From positions 1,682,001 through 1,746,000 of the forward strand of contig NZ_AQUO01000001.1 in NCBI RefSeq assembly GCF_000371965.1: a stretch of DNA of 64,000 bases, in the 5' to 3' direction. The notes under the pieces are model-generated. The model saw nothing but the letters and a program-made list of their open reading frames with translations, was not told where the DNA came from and searched no databases. The stretch comes from Paracoccus sp. N5. GTDB lineage: Bacteria; Pseudomonadota; Alphaproteobacteria; Rhodobacterales; Rhodobacteraceae. Below are positions 39,099 to 48,123 of the stretch, in pieces (the stretch's first letter is position 1; the number at the start of each line of letters is the position of its first letter). A program made the position numbers and the translations under genes.

Positions 39099-41018
39099 TT
39101 ACTTGCGCTTGTCTTCGCCGAGATCCTCGAAATCGGCGTCGACAATCTCGTCATCCACGTCGCGCGGGCCGCGCTCGTCATCGCCCGCTTCGGCGCTGCC
39201 GCCTTCGGCCTGGCTGGCCTTGTAAATGGCCTCGCCCAGCTTCATCGAGGCGTCCATCAGGTTCTGGATGCCGCCCTTGATCTTGCCGGCATCCTCGGAC
39301 TTCAGCGCATCCTCGAGCGCACCGACGGCCAGCTCGATGGCCTCGACGGTCGAGCCGTCCACCTTGTCGCCATGCTCTTCCAGCGACTTCCTGGTGGTGT
39401 GGATCAGGCTTTCGGCCTGGTTGCGGGCCTCGACCAGTTCCTTGCGCTTCTTGTCGGCGTCGGCATTGGCCTCGGCGTCCTTGACCATCTTCTCGATCTC
39501 GTCGTCCGAGAGACCGCCCGAAGCCTGGATGGTGATCTTCTGCTCTTTCCCGGTGCCCTTGTCCTTGGCGGAAACCGAGACGATGCCGTTGGCGTCGATG
39601 TCGAAGGTCACCTCGATCTGCGGCATGCCACGCGGCGCCGGCGGGATGTTTTCCAGGTTGAACTGGCCCAGCAGCTTGTTGTCCGCGGCCATCTCGCGCT
39701 CGCCCTGGAAGACCCGGATCGTCACGGCGTTCTGGTTGTCCTCGGCGGTCGAGAAGATCTGCGACTTCTTGGTCGGGATCGTGGTGTTGCGGTCGATCAG
39801 ACGGGTGAAGACGCCGCCCAGCGTCTCGATGCCCAGGGACAGCGGCGTCACGTCCAGCAGCACCACATCCTTGACGTCGCCTTGCAGCACGCCGGCCTGG
39901 ATGGCGGCGCCAAGCGCCACGACCTCGTCCGGGTTCACGCCCTTGTGCGGCTCCTTGCCGAAGAAGCTGGTCACTTCCTCGACCACCTTCGGCATCCGGG
40001 TCATGCCGCCGACCAGCACGATCTCGTCGATGTCGCCTTTCGACATGCCGGCATCCTTCAGCGCGTCCTGAACGGGCTTCATGGTGCGCTTGATCAGGTC
40101 GCCGACCAGGCTTTCCAGCTTGGCGCGGGTCAGCTTCATGACCATGTGCAGCGGCGTGCCGGTGTTCTTGTCCATCGAGATGAACGGCTGGTTGATCTCG
40201 GTCTGGCTCGAGCTGGACAGTTCGATCTTGGCCTTTTCGGCGGCTTCTTTCAGGCGCTGCAGCGCCATCTTGTCCTTGGTCAGATCGACGCCATGCTCTT
40301 TCTTGAACTCCTCGGCGAGGTAGTTCACGATCCGCATGTCGAAGTCCTCGCCACCCAGGAAGGTGTCGCCGTTGGTGGACTTCACCTCGAAGAGGCCGTC
40401 GTCGATCTCCAGGATGGTGATGTCGAAGGTGCCGCCGCCAAGGTCATAGACCGCGATGGTTTTCGATTCCTTCTTGTCCAGGCCATAGGCCAGCGCGGCT
40501 GCGGTCGGCTCGTTGATGATGCGCAGGACCTCCAGGCCCGCGATCTTGCCGGCGTCCTTGGTGGCCTGACGCTGGGCGTCGTTGAAATAGGCCGGGACGG
40601 TGATGACGGCCTGCGTCACCGGCTCGCCCAGATAGGACTCGGCGGTTTCCTTCATCTTCTGCAGGATGACGGCGGAAATCTGGCTGGGCGAGTATTTCTC
40701 GTCCCGGACCTCGACCCAGGCGTCGCCATTGCCACCGTCGACGATGGCATAGGGCACCAGTTTCTTGTCCTTTTCCACTTCCGCGTCGGTGGTGCGGCGG
40801 CCGATCAGGCGCTTGACGGCGAAGATGGTGTTCGAGGGGTTGGTCACCGCCTGCCGCTTTGCGGGCTGGCCGACCAGGCGTTCGTTGTCGGTGAAGGCCA
40901 CGATCGACGGCGTCGTGCGCGCGCCTTCCGAGTTCTCGATGACCTTCGGCTGGCTGCCGTCCATGATGGCGACGCAGCTGTTGGTGGTCCCGAGGTCGAT
41001 GCCGATGACTTTAGACAT
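39099..41018 (-). CDS. dnaK: Chaperone DnaK (Hsp70)
   Basis: 639 residues. The N-terminal ATPase domain begins MSKVIGIDLGTTNSCVAIMD and contains the phosphate-2 motif AVYDLGGGTFDITILEID; the substrate domain starts at about 390 (LLDVTPLSLGIETLGGVFT); the C-terminus is acidic (DDEIVDADFEDLGED). It refolds and protects proteins with DnaJ and GrpE. The leader contains a heat-shock-like promoter rather than an obvious CIRCE element. Confidence 0.98.
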   Translation of the reverse strand: MSKVIGIDLGTTNSCVAIMDGSQPKVIENSEGARTTPSIVAFTDNERLVGQPAKRQAVTNPSNTIFAVKRLIGRRTTDAEVEKDKKLVPYAIVDGGNGDAWVEVRDEKYSPSQISAVILQKMKETAESYLGEPVTQAVITVPAYFNDAQRQATKDAGKIAGLEVLRIINEPTAAALAYGLDKKESKTIAVYDLGGGTFDITILEIDDGLFEVKSTNGDTFLGGEDFDMRIVNYLAEEFKKEHGVDLTKDKMALQRLKEAAEKAKIELSSSSQTEINQPFISMDKNTGTPLHMVMKLTRAKLESLVGDLIKRTMKPVQDALKDAGMSKGDIDEIVLVGGMTRMPKVVEEVTSFFGKEPHKGVNPDEVVALGAAIQAGVLQGDVKDVVLLDVTPLSLGIETLGGVFTRLIDRNTTIPTKKSQIFSTAEDNQNAVTIRVFQGEREMAADNKLLGQFNLENIPPAPRGMPQIEVTFDIDANGIVSVSAKDKGTGKEQKITIQASGGLSDDEIEKMVKDAEANADADKKRKELVEARNQAESLIHTTRKSLEEHGDKVDGSTVEAIELAVGALEDALKSEDAGKIKGGIQNLMDASMKLGEAIYKASQAEGGSAEAGDDERGPRDVDDEIVDADFEDLGEDKRK

Positions 41019-41135
41019 ACATTAACCTTTCTTGCGGCGATATTCTGGGCCTTGGGTCCGAAAGCGGCCCCCGAAGCCCGATCCCTGGATGGACCGAAGG
41101 GGACGGCGATCCGGGCCCTTCGATGTTCTGGAGGG

Positions 41136-41166
41136 CTATATAGGAAGGGGTTCGACGGGCTGCAAC
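41136..41166 (-). promoter_or_regulatory. Candidate RpoH (heat shock) promoter of dnaK
   Basis: On the minus strand GTTGCAG (41166-41160) and CCTATATAG (41144-41136) are separated by 15 bases, close to alphaproteobacterial sigma-32 elements. The start codon of dnaK is 118 bases downstream. Confidence 0.45.
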
Positions 41167-41227
41167 AGAGAGCCTGTCATAAAATCGAACGGTTTGCGCC
41201 CGGCCGCGCAGCCTGCGGCAAGCCGCC

Positions 41228-42091
41228 TCATCGCCCGGCCGACCAGCTGAGCGAGACCGCCTTGCGGGTGACGAATTCCGCCATCAGCCCGACCATCAGA
41301 AGCGCCAGCGTCGTGTAGATCGGATAGGTCAGCGACGAGTTGCGCGGCGAATAGTTGATGAAGGCAAAGCCCCGGGTCTGGTCGATGATGTGGAACAGCG
41401 GGTTCCAGGCGAACATATGCAGCATGAAGCTGGGCATGGTGTTGGCGACGAACATCTTGCCGGAAAACACCATGTTCAGCCGCTGGTAGAATTGCGTCAG
41501 CACCTGCGCCGCCTGCGGCCACCACGGCCGGATCGACAGGAAGATCAGCCCGATGCAGCAGCCCGAGAACCAGGCCATCAGCAGCATGGCATAGCAGGCC
41601 AGCGGATTGTCGATCACGATCGGCTGCAACAGGTAGTGATAGGCCGACAGCACCACGATGGCCGAAAACGTCTGCTTGTAGAGCGAGGCCAGCGCCGCGG
41701 CCGAGATCATCACCGCCGTGTTCATCGGCCCGTGCTTCATCATCTGGTTGCTGGGGTTGCCGGCCCCCGCGACCGCACCGATGGCCTGGGAATGGGCCAT
41801 GAACATGAAGACCCCGGTCATCAGATAGACGATGAAATCGCCGCGGATCGGCGATTTGCGCACGCCGATGATGACGAACATCAGCCAGAAGCCGGCGATC
41901 ATCGCCATGGCCTGGGCCACCGTCATCACCAGCCCCACCACGGCATTGCGCTGGCCCTTGCGCAGGTTGTTGACCGTGACGTGATAGATCAGCGACAGCG
42001 TGATGAACGCGGCCTCGATCATGTTGCGACTGCGGCGCTGGGTGAACATGCGTTTCGGGACTTTCTGGGCGGGATCTTTCCGTTGCGACAT
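41228..42091 (-). CDS. ABC-2 type permease for capsule/O-antigen export (KpsM/Wzm-like)
   Basis: 287 residues, about six membrane helices after a basic cytoplasmic N-terminus (MSQRKDPAQKVPKRMFTQRR). It fits the KpsM/RfbA family that exports finished polysaccharide chains; MNTAVMISAAALASLYKQTF and FAWNPLFHIIDQTRGFAFIN are typical of this group. The cognate ATPase (KpsT-like) is not in the window. It is divergent from cysQ and the glycan gene cluster, so it may export the product of that cluster. Export role is family knowledge; the link to the cluster is inference. Confidence 0.82.
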   Translation of the reverse strand: MSQRKDPAQKVPKRMFTQRRSRNMIEAAFITLSLIYHVTVNNLRKGQRNAVVGLVMTVAQAMAMIAGFWLMFVIIGVRKSPIRGDFIVYLMTGVFMFMAHSQAIGAVAGAGNPSNQMMKHGPMNTAVMISAAALASLYKQTFSAIVVLSAYHYLLQPIVIDNPLACYAMLLMAWFSGCCIGLIFLSIRPWWPQAAQVLTQFYQRLNMVFSGKMFVANTMPSFMLHMFAWNPLFHIIDQTRGFAFINYSPRNSSLTYPIYTTLALLMVGLMAEFVTRKAVSLSWSAGR

Positions 42092-42193
42092 GCGGGGCGC
42101 TTGCCCTGCGCGGTTCGCCGCATCATAAGGAAGCGGACTGCCGTATTCAATCGGCGCCGCATTCCGGACGCTCCGGGACGGAAGGGAAAAAAC

Positions 42194-42991
42194 ATGCAAT
42201 TCGATCAGTTGATTGCCGAGATGCGTCGCCTGGCCCTGCGGGCGGGGGACGAGATCATGCGCATCTATGGCGCCGAGGATTTCGCGGTGCGGGCCAAATC
42301 CGACGCCTCGCCGGTGACCGAGGCCGACGAGGCCGCCGACGCGCTGATCTCGGCCGGGCTGCGGGCGGCCTTCCCCGACATCGCGCTGGTGACCGAGGAG
42401 CAGGCCGCGACGCATGGCCAGCACCTGTCGACCTTCCTGATCGTCGATCCGCTGGACGGCACCAAGGAATTCGTGCAGCGCCGCGGCGATTTCACCGTGA
42501 ACATCGCCTATGTGGAGAACGGCGTGCCGCGTTTCGGCGTGGTCTATGCCCCGGCCAAGGGCCGGCTGTTCTACACCACCGCCCAGGGCGGTTCGGTCGA
42601 GGAAAAGGCCCCCTTCGGCGAGGCTCCGGGCGAGACGGTCGCCATCGGCGTGAACTCGATGCCCGACAACCGCGGGCTGATGGTCGTGGCCTCGAAATCG
42701 CACCGCGACCAGGCGACGGACGACTATATCAACCGCTACGGCGTGCGCGACATGACTTCGGCCGGGTCGTCGCTGAAATTCTGCCTGGTCGCGACCGGAG
42801 AGGCGGATCTGTATCCGCGCCTGGGCCGGACCATGGAATGGGACACGGCGGCGGGCGACGCGGTGCTGCGCGGCGCCGGCGGCGAGGTGGTGCGCTTCGA
42901 CGACCATACGCCGCTGACCTATGGCAAGCCGGGTTTCGAGAACCCGTTCTTCATCGCCTTCGCCCCCGGCGTGCTGCTGGTCAAGGACTGA
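42194..42991 (+). CDS. cysQ: 3'(2'),5'-bisphosphate nucleotidase
   Basis: 265 residues of the inositol monophosphatase-like family, CysQ branch: metal sites in TEEQ, LIVDPLDGTKEFVQRRGDFT and EWDTAAGDAVLRGAGG. It dephosphorylates PAP, released when PAPS is used, protecting sulfotransferases and PAPS reductase from inhibition. Its place at the head of a cluster that ends in a sulfotransferase is functionally meaningful. Start ATG 42194 after GGGAAAAAAC; the frame is open far upstream but that part is antisense to the permease gene. Four bases separate it from kdsB. Confidence 0.93.
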   Translation: MQFDQLIAEMRRLALRAGDEIMRIYGAEDFAVRAKSDASPVTEADEAADALISAGLRAAFPDIALVTEEQAATHGQHLSTFLIVDPLDGTKEFVQRRGDFTVNIAYVENGVPRFGVVYAPAKGRLFYTTAQGGSVEEKAPFGEAPGETVAIGVNSMPDNRGLMVVASKSHRDQATDDYINRYGVRDMTSAGSSLKFCLVATGEADLYPRLGRTMEWDTAAGDAVLRGAGGEVVRFDDHTPLTYGKPGFENPFFIAFAPGVLLVKD

Positions 42992-42995
42992 GCCC

Positions 42996-43796
42996 ATGTC
43001 GGTCGTCATCGTGATCCCCGCCCGCCACGCCTCGACGCGCTATCCGGGCAAGCCGCTGGTCGAGCTGCGCGGCGCCACGGGCGAGGGGCTGTCGCTGATC
43101 CGCCGCAGCTGGCAGGCGGCGCAGGCCGTCGCCGGCGTGGACCGGGTGATCGTGGCCACCGACGACGCCCGCATCGCCGACCATGCCGCGGGATTCGGCG
43201 CCGAGGTGGCGATGACCTCGACCGCCGCGCGCAACGGCACCGAGCGCTGCGCCGAGGCTGTGGCGGCGCTGGGGCTGACGCATGACATCGTGGTCAACCT
43301 GCAGGGCGACGCGCCGCTGACGCCTTCGTGGTTCGTCGAGGAACTGGTCGCGGGCCTTGCCGCCGATCCGGGCGCCGATGTGGCGACGCCGGTGCTGCGC
43401 TGCTCGGGCGCCATGCGCTCGGAGCTGATCGCCGACCGGGTGGCGGGGCGCGTCGGCGGCACCACCGCCGTCTTTGGTCACGACCGCCGGGCGCTGTATT
43501 TCAGCAAGGAAGTCATCCCCTATGCCGCGGCGGATTTCGGTCCCTCGGACCCGACGCCGGTGTTCCACCATGTCGGCGTCTATGCCTATCGCCCGGCGGC
43601 GCTGGCCGAATACCCGGGCTGGGACGAAGGCCGGCTGGAGGCGCTGGAGGGGCTGGAGCAGCTGCGCTTCCTGGAACGCGGCCGCCGCATCCTCTGCGTC
43701 GAGGTCGAGGCCCGCGGCCGCGAGTTCTGGGAGCTCAACAATCCATCCGACGTGCCCAAGCTCGAGGCAATGATGCAGCGGATGGGTATTGCTTAG
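42996..43796 (+). CDS. kdsB: 3-deoxy-manno-octulosonate cytidylyltransferase
   Basis: 266 residues, nucleotidyltransferase fold. Motifs: VIPARHASTRYPGKPLVELR at the N-terminus, VVNLQGDAPLTP, and FHHVGVYAYRPAAL. It activates Kdo as CMP-Kdo. In Gram-negatives CMP-Kdo serves lipid A core and the Kdo linker of ABC-exported capsules; the adjacent ABC-2 permease and glycosyltransferases make a capsule role possible. It probably shares a transcript with cysQ. Confidence 0.9.
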   Translation: MSVVIVIPARHASTRYPGKPLVELRGATGEGLSLIRRSWQAAQAVAGVDRVIVATDDARIADHAAGFGAEVAMTSTAARNGTERCAEAVAALGLTHDIVVNLQGDAPLTPSWFVEELVAGLAADPGADVATPVLRCSGAMRSELIADRVAGRVGGTTAVFGHDRRALYFSKEVIPYAAADFGPSDPTPVFHHVGVYAYRPAALAEYPGWDEGRLEALEGLEQLRFLERGRRILCVEVEARGREFWELNNPSDVPKLEAMMQRMGIA

Positions 43797-44076
43797 GCTA
43801 ATCGCGTTAAAGTAGAGTAACGCACAGTTCTGTATTTGTTCAAGTTGTTCAAATCTGCGGCAGCATTCAAACGCGCCGGACGACGCCATTTGAAATCAGA
43901 GGAATTCCGCTGGAACTCCACAGCCAATAGGCAGAAACTCGCTGCCAGCCGCCAAAAATTGAATCACTTTCGTCGTTTGCAGAAACCTGGGCGGGGTATA
44001 CGCACTTGTTGCGGAAGCCTCGGCAAAGAGGGATAAGCGTCGGGCTGTCGGCGCAAGAGATCAGGAGATCGGATCA
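43797..44076. other. 280-base gap between kdsB and galU
   Basis: Locally A+T-richer DNA with a TTGTTCAA direct repeat (43836-43843 and 43845-43852, period nine). A 66-codon open frame (43836-44036) has no recognisable family and lacks a good ribosome site, so I do not call it. The gap most likely holds the promoter of the galU-to-sulfotransferase gene set; CAGGAGATC precedes the galU start. Confidence 0.5.
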
Positions 44077-44967
44077 ATGAACCGCAAAGTCACCAAGGCC
44101 ATCTTTCCCGTCGCTGGCCTGGGCACCCGCTTCCTTCCGGCTACGAAAAGCATTCCCAAGGAAATCATGACCTTGGTCGACCGGCCGCTGATCCAATACG
44201 CCATCGACGAGGCGCGCGCGGCCGGAATCGAGGAATTCATCTTCGTCACCTCGCGCGGCAAGGGCGCGCTCGAGGACTACTTCGACCACGCGCATGAGCT
44301 GGAATCGAGCCTGAAGAAATCCGGCAAGACCGAGCTTCTGGACATCCTGCGCGGCACCAACATGGATTCGGGCGCCATCGCCTATGTCCGCCAGCACAAG
44401 GCCCTGGGCCTGGGCCATGCGGTCTGGTGCGCCCGCCGCCTGCTGGGCGACGAGCCGGTCGCGGTCATCCTGACCGACGACGTCATCATGGGCGAGCCGC
44501 CCTGCCTGCAACAGATGATCGAGGCCTACAAGGAAACCGGCGGCACCATGGTCGCGACCATGGAGGTCCCGGCCGAAAAGACCAAGGCCTATGGCGTCCT
44601 GGACGTGGCCGAGGACATGGGCGCCATCGTCCGCGCCAAGGGCATGGTCGAGAAGCCCAAGGAGAACCCGCCCTCGAACCTGGCCGTCATCGGCCGCTAC
44701 ATCCTGGCGCCGACCGTCATGGACAACCTCAACAAGCTCAAGCAGGGCGCCGGCGGCGAGATCCAGCTGACCGACGCCATCGCCGACGAGATCGAGGAGG
44801 GCCGCGACGTGTTCGGCCTGCGCTTCCGCGGCCAGCGCTTCGACTGCGGCAGCAAGGCGGGCTTCCTGCAAGCCACCGTGGCCTTCGGCCTGGCGCGCGA
44901 CGAGCTGAAGCACGAGTTCGCCGAATACCTGTCGGACATCACCGCAATGTACAAGGCGGCCGAATAA
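44077..44967 (+). CDS. galU: UTP-glucose-1-phosphate uridylyltransferase
   Basis: 296 residues. GalU signatures: FPVAGLGTRFLPATKSIPKE and the VDRPLIQYAIDEA segment, then VILTDDVIMGEPPCLQQMIE and KGMVEKPKENPPSNLAVIGR. It makes UDP-glucose, the precursor for surface glycans. Followed two bases later by galE, giving a UDP-Glc/UDP-Gal supply module. Confidence 0.96.
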   Translation: MNRKVTKAIFPVAGLGTRFLPATKSIPKEIMTLVDRPLIQYAIDEARAAGIEEFIFVTSRGKGALEDYFDHAHELESSLKKSGKTELLDILRGTNMDSGAIAYVRQHKALGLGHAVWCARRLLGDEPVAVILTDDVIMGEPPCLQQMIEAYKETGGTMVATMEVPAEKTKAYGVLDVAEDMGAIVRAKGMVEKPKENPPSNLAVIGRYILAPTVMDNLNKLKQGAGGEIQLTDAIADEIEEGRDVFGLRFRGQRFDCGSKAGFLQATVAFGLARDELKHEFAEYLSDITAMYKAAE

Positions 44968-44969
44968 GC

Positions 44970-45968
44970 ATGACGGAAACGGTGCTGGTCACGGGCGGCG
45001 CGGGCTATATCGGCTCGCACGCCTGCAAGGCCCTGCGGGACGCGGGTTTCACCCCGGTCACCTATGACAACCTCTGCACGGGCTGGCAGGACGCGGTCAA
45101 GTTCGGCCCCTTCGAGCAGGGCGACCTGATGGACCGCGCCCGGCTGGATGCGGTCCTTACCGCGCACAAGCCGGTCGCGGTGATGCATTTCGCCGCGCTG
45201 AGCCAGGTCGGCGAGGCCATGCGCGAGCCGGGCAAATACTGGCGCGGCAATGTCGGCGCCTCGCTGAACCTGATCGAGGCGACGCTGGCGGCGGGGGTGC
45301 GCAACTTCGTGTTTTCCTCGACCTGCGCCACCTATGGCGACCATGACGGCGTGGTGCTGGACGAGACGACCGCCCAGGCGCCGCTGAACGCCTATGGCGC
45401 CAGCAAGCGCGCGATCGAGGACATGCTGAAGGATTTCGGCGCCTCGGACGGGCTGCGCTCGGTGATCTTCCGCTATTTCAACGTCGCGGGCGCCGATCCC
45501 GAGGGCGAGGTGGGCGAGTTCCACCAGCCCGAGACGCATCTGATCCCGCTGATCCTGGACGCGGTGGACGGCAAGCGCGATGCGCTGACCATCCACGGCA
45601 CCGACTATCCGACGCCGGACGGCACCTGCATCCGCGACTATGTCCATGTCATGGACCTGGTCGATGCGCATGTGCTGGGCTTGCGCCACCTCTTGGCCGG
45701 CAAGGTCGCGGATGGCGGGCACGAGGTCTTTTGCCTGGGCACCGGCAACGGCTTTTCCGTGCGCGAGGTGGTGGCCGAGGCCAAGCATGTCACCAACCGC
45801 CCGGTGCCGATGGTCGATGGCCCGCGCCGCGGCGGCGATGCGGTCAAGCTGGTCTCGGGCTCGGAAAAGGCGATCTCGGTCCTGGGCTGGAACCCGGCGC
45901 GCTCGACCATGCAGCAGATGGTGGCGGATGCCTGGCGCTGGCATCAGAATGGCGGCTATACCCGGTGA
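44970..45968 (+). CDS. galE: UDP-glucose 4-epimerase
   Basis: 332 residues, extended SDR. NAD site VTGGAGYIGSHACKALRDAG at the N-terminus; catalytic YxxxK in NAYGASKRAIEDML; RYFNVAGADPEGEVGE and FCLGTGNGFSVREVV are GalE hallmarks. It interconverts UDP-glucose and UDP-galactose. Its TGA overlaps the GTG start of the first glycosyltransferase (GTGA, 45965-45968), directly tying sugar supply to glycan assembly. Confidence 0.95.
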   Translation: MTETVLVTGGAGYIGSHACKALRDAGFTPVTYDNLCTGWQDAVKFGPFEQGDLMDRARLDAVLTAHKPVAVMHFAALSQVGEAMREPGKYWRGNVGASLNLIEATLAAGVRNFVFSSTCATYGDHDGVVLDETTAQAPLNAYGASKRAIEDMLKDFGASDGLRSVIFRYFNVAGADPEGEVGEFHQPETHLIPLILDAVDGKRDALTIHGTDYPTPDGTCIRDYVHVMDLVDAHVLGLRHLLAGKVADGGHEVFCLGTGNGFSVREVVAEAKHVTNRPVPMVDGPRRGGDAVKLVSGSEKAISVLGWNPARSTMQQMVADAWRWHQNGGYTR

Positions 45969-47008
45969 AGGCCGGCGACCGGCGCGGTCCGCTGCGACGC
46001 GGCTGGTCGGCCTGGCGGATGCGCGCCAAGCGGCGCCAGCTGATCCTGCGCGCCATGCGGGCCGGCCGCAGCCTGCAGCCGCTCGCCGACCGCACGGCGG
46101 CTATCCGGCCCGGCGACATCCTGGGCTTCGTCACGCTGAGGAACGAGATGCAGCGCCTGCCCGAGTTCCTGGCGCATTACCGGCGCCTGGGCGTCGCGCA
46201 TTTCCTGGCGGTGGACAATGCCAGCACCGATGGCGGCGCGGACTACCTGCGCAGCCAGCCCGACGTCTCGCTGTGGAGCGCGCCGGGCAGCTATCGCGAG
46301 GCGCGCTTCGGCATGGACTGGCTCTCGGCCCTGCTGCTGCGCCACGGCCGCGGGCATTGGTGCCTCAGCGTCGATGCCGACGAGCTGCTGGTCTATCCGC
46401 ATTGCGACAGCCGCGACCTGCGGGCGCTGACCGCGCATCTGGATGCGCGGGGCATCGCCGGCATGGGCGCGCTGATGCTGGACCTGTATCCGCAAGGGCC
46501 GCTGGACCAGGCGCCCGCGTCCGGCAGCGTGACCGAGCGGCTGCCCTGGTTCGACCCCGGCCCCTATCGCTGCCAGGTCATGCAACCGCGCCGCAACCGC
46601 TGGGTGCAGGGCGGGGTGCGCGAGCGGGTGTTCTTCGCCGACCGGCCGAAACGCGCGCCGACGCTGAACAAGCTGCCGCTGATCCGCTGGCACTGGCGCT
46701 ATGCCTATGTGAACTCGACCCATTCCATGCTGCCGGCGCGGCTGAACGACCTCTACGACGGGCCGGGCGATGCGCGGCTTTGCGGCGTACTGCTGCACAG
46801 CAAGTTCCTGCCCGACATCGCCGCCCGCTCGGCCGAGGAACTGGCCCGGCGCCAGCATTTCGCCGATCCCGACGCCTATGCCGGCTATCACCGGGCACTG
46901 ACCGATGCGCCCGACCTGTGGTACGCGGGCTCGGTGCGCTATCGCGACTGGCGGCAGCTGGTCGCGCTGGGTCTGATGGCGGGCGAGGGCTGGCCCGGAG
47001 ACCCGTAA
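45965..47008 (+). CDS. GT2-like glycosyltransferase, copy A
   Basis: 347 residues. After a basic N-terminus, FVTLRNEMQRLPEFLAHYRR and HFLAVDNASTDGGADYL are the start of a GT-A fold of the Glyco_tranf_2_4 type, and the metal-binding DxD is VDADE (136-140). RRNRWVQGGVRERVFFADRP and WRYAYVNSTHSMLPARLNDL come later. It should transfer a sugar from a nucleotide donor; donor and acceptor are unknown. The GTG start is set by coupling with galE. It is paralogous to the next gene. Confidence 0.85.
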   Translation: MKAGDRRGPLRRGWSAWRMRAKRRQLILRAMRAGRSLQPLADRTAAIRPGDILGFVTLRNEMQRLPEFLAHYRRLGVAHFLAVDNASTDGGADYLRSQPDVSLWSAPGSYREARFGMDWLSALLLRHGRGHWCLSVDADELLVYPHCDSRDLRALTAHLDARGIAGMGALMLDLYPQGPLDQAPASGSVTERLPWFDPGPYRCQVMQPRRNRWVQGGVRERVFFADRPKRAPTLNKLPLIRWHWRYAYVNSTHSMLPARLNDLYDGPGDARLCGVLLHSKFLPDIAARSAEELARRQHFADPDAYAGYHRALTDAPDLWYAGSVRYRDWRQLVALGLMAGEGWPGDP

Positions 47009-47094
47009 GGAAACCGCTTGCGAAACCCCGCGCAACCACGCATGTCCCCTGACATGAAGCAAGACCGTCACATTCAACCCGCGGATGGTATGCG

Positions 47095-48123
47095 GTGCCC
47101 CGGCTGACGCGCTGGCCGATCTGGAAGCGGCTGCGCCGAAGGGCGCGGCGGCAATGGCTGGTCGCCCGGGCGGCGAACCGGGGGCGGGCGCTGCGCCCGG
47201 TCATGGACCGCACCCGCCGCATCGGGGCGGGCGAGATCCTGGTCTTCATGACCCTGCGCAACGAATTGCCGCGCCTGCCGTATTTCTTTGCGCATTACCG
47301 CCGGCTGGGCATCGGGCATTTCCTGGTCGTGGACAATGCCAGCACCGACGGCAGCGCCGAATGGCTGGCCGAGCAGCCCGACGTCTCGCTGTGGCGGACC
47401 GAGGCCAGCTACAAGGAATCGCGCTTCGGCATGGACTGGCTGAACTGCCTGTTGCGCCGCCATGGCAGCGGGCATTGGTGCCTGACCGTCGATCCCGACG
47501 AATTCCTGGTCTATCCGCATCACGACACCCGGCCCTTGCAGGCGCTGACCGACTGGCTGGACGCGGGCGAGATCCGGTCCTTCTCGGCCATGCTCCTGGA
47601 TATGTATCCCAAGGGCTCGCTGGCGGCCGAACCCTATCGCCCCGGCCAGGACCCGTTCGAGATCGCGCGCTGGTTCGACCCGGCGAATTACACCATCCGC
47701 AAGAACAGCGAATACGGCAACCTGTGGATCCAGGGCGGGCCGCGCGGCCGGGCCTTCTTTGCCGACAATCCGCAGAACGGCCCGGCGCTGAACAAGATCC
47801 CGCTGGTGCGCTGGGAACGTGGCTATGCCTATGTGAGCTCGACCCATATGCTGCTGCCGCGGGCGCTGAACCTGGTCTATGACCAGGACGGCGGCGAAAA
47901 GGCCTCGGGCTGCCTGCTGCATGCCAAGTTCCTGTCCACCTTCGTTCAGAAATCCGCCGAGGAGCTGACCCGGCGCCAGCATTACGCCGACAGCCAGGAA
48001 TACCGGGCCTATCACTCGGGCCTGCAGGAAGACCCGGATTTCTGGTGCGCGCAGAGCTGCGAGTTGCAGGACTGGCGCCAGCTCGAGGATCTGGGGCTGA
48101 TCTCCAAGGGGAACTGGGCATGA
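47095..48123 (+). CDS. GT2-like glycosyltransferase, copy B
   Basis: 342 residues, clearly homologous along its length to copy A: FMTLRNELPRLPYFFAHYRR, HFLVVDNASTDGSAEWLAEQ, DxD in VDPDE (132-136), then NLWIQGGPRGRAFFADNPQN and GYAYVSSTHMLLPRALNLVY. Divergence is enough that the two copies probably add different sugars or linkages. GTG start at 47095; 86 bases separate it from copy A. Its stop overlaps the next start (ATGA, 48120-48123). Confidence 0.85.
   Translation: MPRLTRWPIWKRLRRRARRQWLVARAANRGRALRPVMDRTRRIGAGEILVFMTLRNELPRLPYFFAHYRRLGIGHFLVVDNASTDGSAEWLAEQPDVSLWRTEASYKESRFGMDWLNCLLRRHGSGHWCLTVDPDEFLVYPHHDTRPLQALTDWLDAGEIRSFSAMLLDMYPKGSLAAEPYRPGQDPFEIARWFDPANYTIRKNSEYGNLWIQGGPRGRAFFADNPQNGPALNKIPLVRWERGYAYVSSTHMLLPRALNLVYDQDGGEKASGCLLHAKFLSTFVQKSAEELTRRQHYADSQEYRAYHSGLQEDPDFWCAQSCELQDWRQLEDLGLISKGNWA

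Noticed and set aside
36918..41318. A 1466-codon open frame on the plus strand over radC, dnaJ and dnaK
   Set aside because: It is the reverse-strand shadow of dnaK and its neighbours. The coding strand shows perfect chaperone motifs; the antisense product has no recognisable domain.
43836..44036. 66-codon ORF upstream of galU
   Set aside because: Highly basic, no family, poor ribosome site, and overlaps the direct repeat and probable promoter.
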